The notes below the pieces were generated by a model. The model had not been told where the DNA came from, did no database searches, and saw only the letters and a program-made list of their open reading frames with translations. From Candidatus Sulfopaludibacter sp. SbA3 (GTDB lineage: Bacteria; Acidobacteriota; Terriglobia; Bryobacterales; Bryobacteraceae), in contig CAMDKT010000038.1 of the NCBI GenBank assembly GCA_945900935.1, positions 1 through 17,971 on the forward strand: a DNA stretch of 17,971 nucleotides, written 5' to 3'. Below are positions 15,251-17,971 of this stretch, piece by piece (within the stretch, counting starts at the first letter, position 1; each line of letters starts with the position of its first letter). Both the position numbers and the translations under genes were made by a program.

Positions 15251-15341
15251 GTGCCCTTGCATGATCTCAACCTCCCCGGTAACCATGCGGACCCTTCTCG
15301 TTGCCGTCACACTTGGGCTATGCTATAAACAAGACGCATGA
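15192..15341 (+). pseudogene. Remnant paralogue of the small membrane protein tail
   Basis: After the stop of the small CxxC gene, the same frame stays open for 49 codons up to a TGA at 15339-15341. It includes GCNVCPAVGAIGYLAFRR, again with a CxxC and again the tail helix, but has no start codon or ribosome binding site of its own. Best read as the decayed end of a second copy, or as a tandem duplication now beyond the stop. Its last part overlaps the promoter of the next gene. Confidence 0.45.
15301..15329 (+). promoter_or_regulatory. Sigma70-like promoter giving a nearly leaderless transcript
   Basis: TTGCCG (15301-15306) and TATAAA (15324-15329) are separated by exactly 17 bp. The downstream ATG is at 15338, only 8 nt after the -10 box. 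Transcription starting the usual 6-8 nt downstream would give a leader of zero to two bases, and no ribosome binding site is present. Confidence 0.6.
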
Positions 15342-15550
15342 ATGACGGCCCGATCATACGTAAGTACACCAACTTCGACGACATGAAGGCTGATGAATAC
15401 CGGTACTGGCAAAGTCGGCCCGCGCATGAGCGGCTGGACGCCGTTGAGGAAATGATTCAGACCGCCTACGCACTCAAAGGTTGGAAAATAGAGCCGGATG
15501 TACCAAGACTACAAAGACCTTTTGTTCGCCTTCCATGCCCGTGGCGTTAA
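15338..15550 (+). CDS. Small 70-residue protein, putative partner of the nucleotidyltransferase
   Basis: A 70-residue charged protein containing DDMKADEYRYWQSRPAHER, then an EEMIQTAYALKG helix, and ending PRLQRPFVRLPCPWR. I do not know its biochemical role. Its last 53 bp overlap the start of a MNT/AbiEii-like nucleotidyltransferase gene in another frame. Such close coupling of a small protein and a nucleotidyltransferase is the arrangement of toxin-antitoxin-like modules, so an antitoxin or accessory role is inferred. The gene appears intact although its partner is broken. Transcription probably starts at or next to the ATG. Confidence 0.65.
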   Translation: MNDGPIIRKYTNFDDMKADEYRYWQSRPAHERLDAVEEMIQTAYALKGWKIEPDVPRLQRPFVRLPCPWR

Positions 15551-16007
15551 ATATCTCATCGTGGGCTGATACGCCGTCATCTTTCACGGACAGCCCCGCT
15601 TTACGAAGAACATCGACCTTCTCATCAAAGCAGACCTCTCGAATGCGCAGGCGACGTATGCCGCCCTCGCCGAGTTCGGCGCGCCGCTCCAAGGCATTCG
15701 CCCGGAAGACTTCGCGGAGCGCGGCAGTTTCTTTCGTTTTGGACGTGATCCGTACGGCTTCGATATTCTTCCCGACATTCCCGGCATCGATTTCGACGCG
15801 GCATGGGACCGGCGTATTGAGTCGACGATTGATCCAGAAACCGGGCTGAAGGCATTTTTCATTTCGCGCGACGATCTCATAATGGCCAAGCTGGCAGCCG
15901 CGCGACCGCAAGACCTCGCCGACGTTGACGCCATTCGCAAAACGGCGGAGAGCCAACGGCCAGAGGCAAAAAAAATGCCTTCGGAACCGGACGGCCCAAG
16001 TGAGTAA
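15498..16007 (+). pseudogene. Nucleotidyltransferase (MNT/AbiEii-like) with an in-frame TGA at the catalytic glycine
   Basis: Translated through, this is a 168-residue protein. It begins MYQDYKDLLFAFHARGVKYL, then IVG-stop-YAVIFHGQPRFTKNIDLL. Family members have GGYAV followed by DxD, normally TKDIDLL. Here the second glycine codon is TGA (15567-15569), one G-to-T change from GGA, and the first aspartate of DxD is asparagine. The rest is intact (GYDILPDIPGI-like block FGRDPYGFDILPDIPG, then FFISRDDLIMAKLAAARPQD). Loss of both the GG motif and the first metal-binding Asp indicates an inactive relic. Downstream re-initiation would still lack the active site. TGA serves as a stop in many other genes here, so recoding is unlikely. 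Confidence 0.8.
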
Positions 16008-16013
16008 GCCGCA

Positions 16014-16027
16014 CCGGGAATTCCCGG
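16014..16027. other. 14-bp perfect palindrome
   Basis: CCGGGAATTCCCGG begins 7 bp after the stop of the nucleotidyltransferase relic and lies between it and the convergent cyclophilin fragment. It has no loop and no T-run, so it is not a standard terminator; a protein-binding site or chance are the alternatives. The 75 bp between the two genes hold nothing else I recognise. Confidence 0.3.
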
Positions 16028-16082
16028 ATTTAAACGTCCGGTACGTCGCCAGCGACTGCCGCTGGGAGAGACTACGGCTACG

Positions 16083-16403
16083 TCAAATCACGGTTTTCGT
16101 CGTACGCTCCAGCGGAACCGGCGCGTACTGGACCGACCCTTTTCGCGTGGACCCCTGGATCACGCCGATTCGAATCTCATTATCCGGCTGGTTGTCCGGC
16201 GTCACCGTGCGATGAAACTGCCCGCCGTCGTAGGCTCCCGCTTCCGCGTAACGAAGGAAATTCGCCGCTGTGACCGGCGCGGCGACGATGTCAATTTCGA
16301 TGATCAAGGTCCCCAGCGGCGTCTCCAAAGCCACTTTTGGCAGGGCTTTCGCGAGCTCCGGACCCGTCAAACCCCCACCGAATGGGGGTTTGACGGGCTG
16401 CAT
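16083..16403 (-). pseudogene. Truncated cyclophilin-type peptidyl-prolyl isomerase
   Basis: The reading frame gives 106 residues; bacterial cyclophilins of this kind are about 160-200. Present are VALETPLGTLIIEIDIVAAP, TAANFLRYAEAGAYDGGQFH, the catalytic FHR, and VIQGS followed by PLERT. The frame stops right after TTKTVI. The second half is missing, including the hydrophobic-pocket and tryptophan region and the usual SMAR block, and it cannot be found in the next 75 bp. The N-terminus MQPVKPPFGGGLTGPE is not typical either and is encoded largely by a perfect hairpin, so both ends look replaced. The fold could not form, hence a gene fragment. Confidence 0.75.
16363..16397. repeat. Perfect 15-bp inverted repeat with 5-nt loop (REP-like hairpin)
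   Basis: The left arm CCCGTCAAACCCCCA (16363-16377) and right arm TGGGGGTTTGACGGG (16383-16397) are exact complements around the loop CCGAA. It lies 5 bp inside the presumed start of the cyclophilin fragment and upstream of the HU promoter. No T-run follows on either strand, so it looks more like an inserted palindromic element than an intrinsic terminator. Confidence 0.75.
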
Positions 16404-16447
16404 TGCAAAAAATCAGCGAAAAATGGGCGTTTCAGACATATTTTCTC

Positions 16448-16477
16448 TTTACAGTCGCATTCCAATTCTCGTATGAT
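16448..16477 (+). promoter_or_regulatory. Sigma70-like promoter of the HU gene
   Basis: TTTACA (16448-16453) and TATGAT (16472-16477) are 18 bp apart. The predicted start near 16484 leaves a leader of about 95 nt before the HU ATG. A second possible -10, TAGAAT at 16507-16512, lacks a matching -35. The rest of 16404-16579 holds no gene. Confidence 0.6.
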
Positions 16478-16579
16478 CGGAACAACGCTCGTCGCCACAA
16501 CATTTTGTAGAATAAATGGTTTGGGTGCCGGGGGCGCATCGTTCGGGAGAATCCGTTTTAGTTTAGTAAGGAGATCAAC

Positions 16580-16888
16580 ATGGCTGCTGTTCGCATGACG
16601 CAGACTCAACTCGTTAAGGCCCTCGTCGAAGGTGTCGAAGGGTCCACCAGCAAGCAGATAAAAGCGATGCTGGCCGCTTATTCCGAGATTGCTATCAAGG
16701 AAACGAAGAAGAATGGCGTATTCGTTCTTCCTGGCCTTGGCCGCCTCGTCCGCCAGGAACGCAAAGCACGCATGGGCCGCAATCCGGCGACCGGCGCCGC
16801 GATCAAGATCCCGGCCAAGAAAGTCGTCAAGTTCCGTGTGGCGAAAGCCGTCAAGGACGCGATCGTTCCGCCGAAAATCAAGAAGTAG
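16580..16888 (+). CDS. HU/IHF-family DNA-binding protein
   Basis: Histone-like nucleoid protein that bends DNA as a dimer; 102 residues, slightly longer than HU (about 90). The helical dimerisation half reads TQTQLVKALVEGVEGSTSKQ and AMLAAYSEIAIKET, and the beta part NGVFVLPGLGRLVRQERKAR. The DNA-intercalating arm is RMGRNPATGAAIKIPAKKVV, with the family's RNPxTG and its proline, followed by KFRVAKAVKDAI. AAGGAG lies 6 nt before the ATG, the strongest ribosome binding site in the window. It has its own promoter and terminator, hence monocistronic, consistent with abundant expression. Confidence 0.95.
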   Translation: MAAVRMTQTQLVKALVEGVEGSTSKQIKAMLAAYSEIAIKETKKNGVFVLPGLGRLVRQERKARMGRNPATGAAIKIPAKKVVKFRVAKAVKDAIVPPKIKK

Positions 16889-16912
16889 GCTCGCCCCGCT
16901 TCGATTGCAATG

Positions 16913-16942
16913 AGAAGCCCGCCGGTAACCCGGCGGGCTTCT
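16913..16942 (+). terminator. Intrinsic terminator after the HU gene
   Basis: AGAAGCCCGCCGG and CCGGCGGGCTTCT form a 13-bp perfect stem around the loop TAAC. It lies 24 bp after the HU stop, followed by TGTG and an impure T-rich run. It may also serve the convergent tatA transcript. Confidence 0.8.
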
Positions 16943-16996
16943 TGTGTCGGTACCGATTTCTTTTCGCTCAGCGTGCGAGCGTCCGGAGGAAGCCTG

Positions 16997-17173
16997 TTAG
17001 GCCTGCTTCTTTTCCTCGGTGGGCGGTTTCTGTTCTTCTTTGATGGCGTTCTTGAAGTTTTTGATACCTTCCCCTAATCCCTTTGCCATTTCGGGAATCT
17101 TCTTGCCCCCAAAAAGCAGCAAAGCAATCGCGAGGATGATAACGAGCTCCATAGGCCCAATTGAGCGTCCCAT
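16997..17173 (-). CDS. tatA: Sec-independent protein translocase subunit TatA/TatE
   Basis: Forms the pore-like oligomer of the twin-arginine translocation system that exports folded proteins across the inner membrane. It has 58 residues, typical for a short TatA. The transmembrane helix ELVIILAIALLLFGGKKIPE contains the canonical FG-KKIPE hinge, followed by the amphipathic helix MAKGLGEGIKNFKNAIKEE and a charged tail. ATG 17173 is chosen over upstream in-frame codons because AAGGAGG lies 4 nt before it. tatC is not adjacent. The Tat substrate encoded in this window is the DUF1501 protein at 6519. Confidence 0.95.
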   Translation of the reverse strand: MGRSIGPMELVIILAIALLLFGGKKIPEMAKGLGEGIKNFKNAIKEEQKPPTEEKKQA

Positions 17174-17199
17174 ACGGCCTCCTTCTGAATACAACTATC

Positions 17200-17226
17200 A
17201 TTATAGAACCCTTTGGCCCCCGTCAA
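17200..17226 (-). promoter_or_regulatory. Promoter of tatA
   Basis: On the minus strand a consensus TATAAT (17205-17200) is preceded by TTGACG (17226-17221) at 15 bp; read as GTTGAC the spacing is 16 bp. The short leader of about 20 nt contains the strong ribosome binding site. Confidence 0.6.
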
Positions 17227-17262
17227 CTGACCCCGATCCAAAGGATTGGAGATAAAAGCCAA

Positions 17263-17427
17263 ATGGCAGCGAAGAAAAAGACGCAAAAACCAGACGCCGG
17301 CAAGACCGTTCGCCGCGTCGCGCGCAACGTCATCGGCATCGTGAAGGCCGCGCGCCCCATGGAACCCGATTCCCGCAAGAAAAAGCCAAAGCACAAGAAG
17401 GAAGTGGGGCCGGACACGGAGGCATGA
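17263..17427 (+). CDS. Small lysine-rich basic protein (54 residues), function unknown
   Basis: Not recognised. The sequence is strongly basic at both ends (MAAKKKTQKPDAGKTVRRVA and RKKKPKHKKEVG) with a short apolar centre (NVIGIVKAARPM). It has no membrane helix or cysteine. GGAGA lies 10 nt before the ATG, and the gene is divergent from tatA with a 89-bp gap. Nucleic-acid or ribosome association would suit the charge, but this is a guess. A short ORF in high-G+C DNA can be chance; the ribosome binding site and lysine richness favour a gene. Confidence 0.5.
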   Translation: MAAKKKTQKPDAGKTVRRVARNVIGIVKAARPMEPDSRKKKPKHKKEVGPDTEA

Positions 17428-17448
17428 CTACAGCGCCGTAACCGGGCA

Positions 17449-17464
17449 CCCGCCCGAAGGCGGG
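17449..17464 (+). other. Short hairpin in the intergenic stretch after the basic protein
   Basis: CCCGCC and GGCGGG pair around a CGAA loop, an especially stable tetraloop class. No T-run follows, so it is at best a weak terminator. The remainder of 17428-17543 shows no gene. Confidence 0.35.
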
Positions 17465-17543
17465 GACGATGATGCCTCGCCCGATGGCGGCGGCGCAGAA
17501 CACCGCCTAGTGGATTCGTAATGATTGCGAAGTGCTTTGACAA

Positions 17544-17971
17544 CTACTCCGGCAGCCCGACGCTTTTCCGAAGGGTCTTCACTCGCGGATCACCGCGAAG
17601 CAGGGCGAACTCCGGCGAGTTGAGTGCCCGGCCTACCCGTAAGCGTACCCGAGGTATTGCGTCTTGCGTGTACCGAGTATCTGGATTGCCTCGCCAATCC
17701 TCCCCTGAGCCAATGTCACGCGGACCAGACACTGCGTGTCCGCTGCCGCCTTTTGGCAATGGCCGCCCGCGTCCTCATACCGGCTGGCTGCCAGAAGTGC
17801 CCAAGCCAAACTGGACTGTATGAAGGGAGAGCGCGGATCGCTCTTCTCCGCAATCTGCATCTCAACGGCGAAGTACCCATCCCCGCCCAATGCCACTTAC
17901 TTTGTGCTGCAAAGTCGCATTGGATTGGCTAATCATGGGAATTCTTTGGCGCGTGATGTTCACCAGGTTTG
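17544..17971 (-). pseudogene. Frame-broken 3' part of a TPR-repeat protein (5' end outside window)
   Basis: One frame (17896-17633) encodes LGGDGYFAVEMQIAEKSDPR, then SSLAWALLAASRYEDAGGHC and LVRVTLAQGRIGEAIQILG, with TPR-like helix pairs, and stops at LGYAYG. Another frame immediately after gives VGRALNSPEFALLRGDPRVK and TLRKSVGLPE to a stop at 17544, the characteristic end of TPR/WD-type regulators in Solibacter relatives. The intervening repeats that should join these two parts are missing, so a deletion with a frameshift is inferred. A stop also interrupts the frame just upstream of 17896, suggesting a further lesion towards the edge. The original function was probably protein-protein interaction, possibly fused to a kinase or TolB-like domain. 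Confidence 0.65.

Noticed and set aside
15567..15569. TGA read as glycine (as in SR1/Gracilibacteria) or as selenocysteine
   Set aside because: TGA ends many intact genes here (coxB, coxC, coxD and others), and no SECIS-like need exists at a Gly position; a simple GGA-to-TGA mutation explains it.
16014..16027. Terminator for the nucleotidyltransferase gene
   Set aside because: The palindrome has no loop and no following T-run, so it is listed only as a palindrome.

Overview
The window reads like a chromosome segment of an Acidobacteriota member, probably of the Solibacter/Bryobacter group. The inference rests on high G+C, a DUF1549/DUF1553 + DUF1501 gene pair, a compact cytochrome oxidase operon with tiny overlapping genes, a CBM9-like secreted protein, and a cyclophilin and TPR protein of types common in that group. 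This is pattern recognition; no search was run.

Layout. (1) 1-4530, minus strand: a three-gene heavy-metal efflux operon in the order outer-membrane factor, periplasmic adaptor, RND pump. Its genes overlap or nearly abut, and the adaptor and pump both start at TTG. The pump carries the CzcA-type motif DFGMIVDGAVVMMEN and runs off the left edge. (2) 4605-7904, plus strand: a secreted DUF1549/DUF1553 protein with a CxxCH motif, coupled to a Tat-exported DUF1501 protein. (3) 7938-8934: a 71-residue protein with a possible ferredoxin-like fold converges on a decayed CBM9-like gene. (4) 9004-11360, plus: a receiver-less OmpR-type DNA-binding protein preceded by a perfect tandem 11-bp repeat, then aroA, then a histidine kinase without a sensor domain. 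(5) 11373-15191, plus: a cytochrome c oxidase operon (subunit II, subunit I, a short subunit III-like protein, subunit III, subunit IV, and a small CxxC membrane protein). Consecutive genes in it overlap by 4-8 bp. (6) 15192-16403: a decaying zone holding a remnant copy of the small membrane protein tail, a small protein with a very short leader, a nucleotidyltransferase broken by an in-frame TGA, a 14-bp palindrome, and a truncated cyclophilin whose 5' end contains a perfect 15-bp-stem hairpin. (7) 16448-17427: an HU-family gene with a clear promoter and terminator, a minus-strand tatA, and a divergent 54-codon basic protein. (8) 17544-17971, minus: the frame-broken 3' part of a TPR protein, continuing past the right edge.

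Function. The efflux operon exports divalent metals across both membranes. The oxidase operon builds a CuA-containing, A-type proton-pumping terminal oxidase; its assembly factors (SCO, CtaA/CtaB) are not in the window. aroA is a complete shikimate-pathway gene sitting between two regulatory fragments that lack a receiver domain.

The most distinctive signals are the 2 x 11-bp tandem repeat before the orphan winged-helix gene, the in-frame repeat of the small CxxC protein tail after its stop codon, the nucleotidyltransferase broken at its catalytic glycine, and the hairpin at the start of the cyclophilin fragment. At least four genes are pseudogenes or fragments. I saw no IS element, CRISPR array, tRNA or rRNA.
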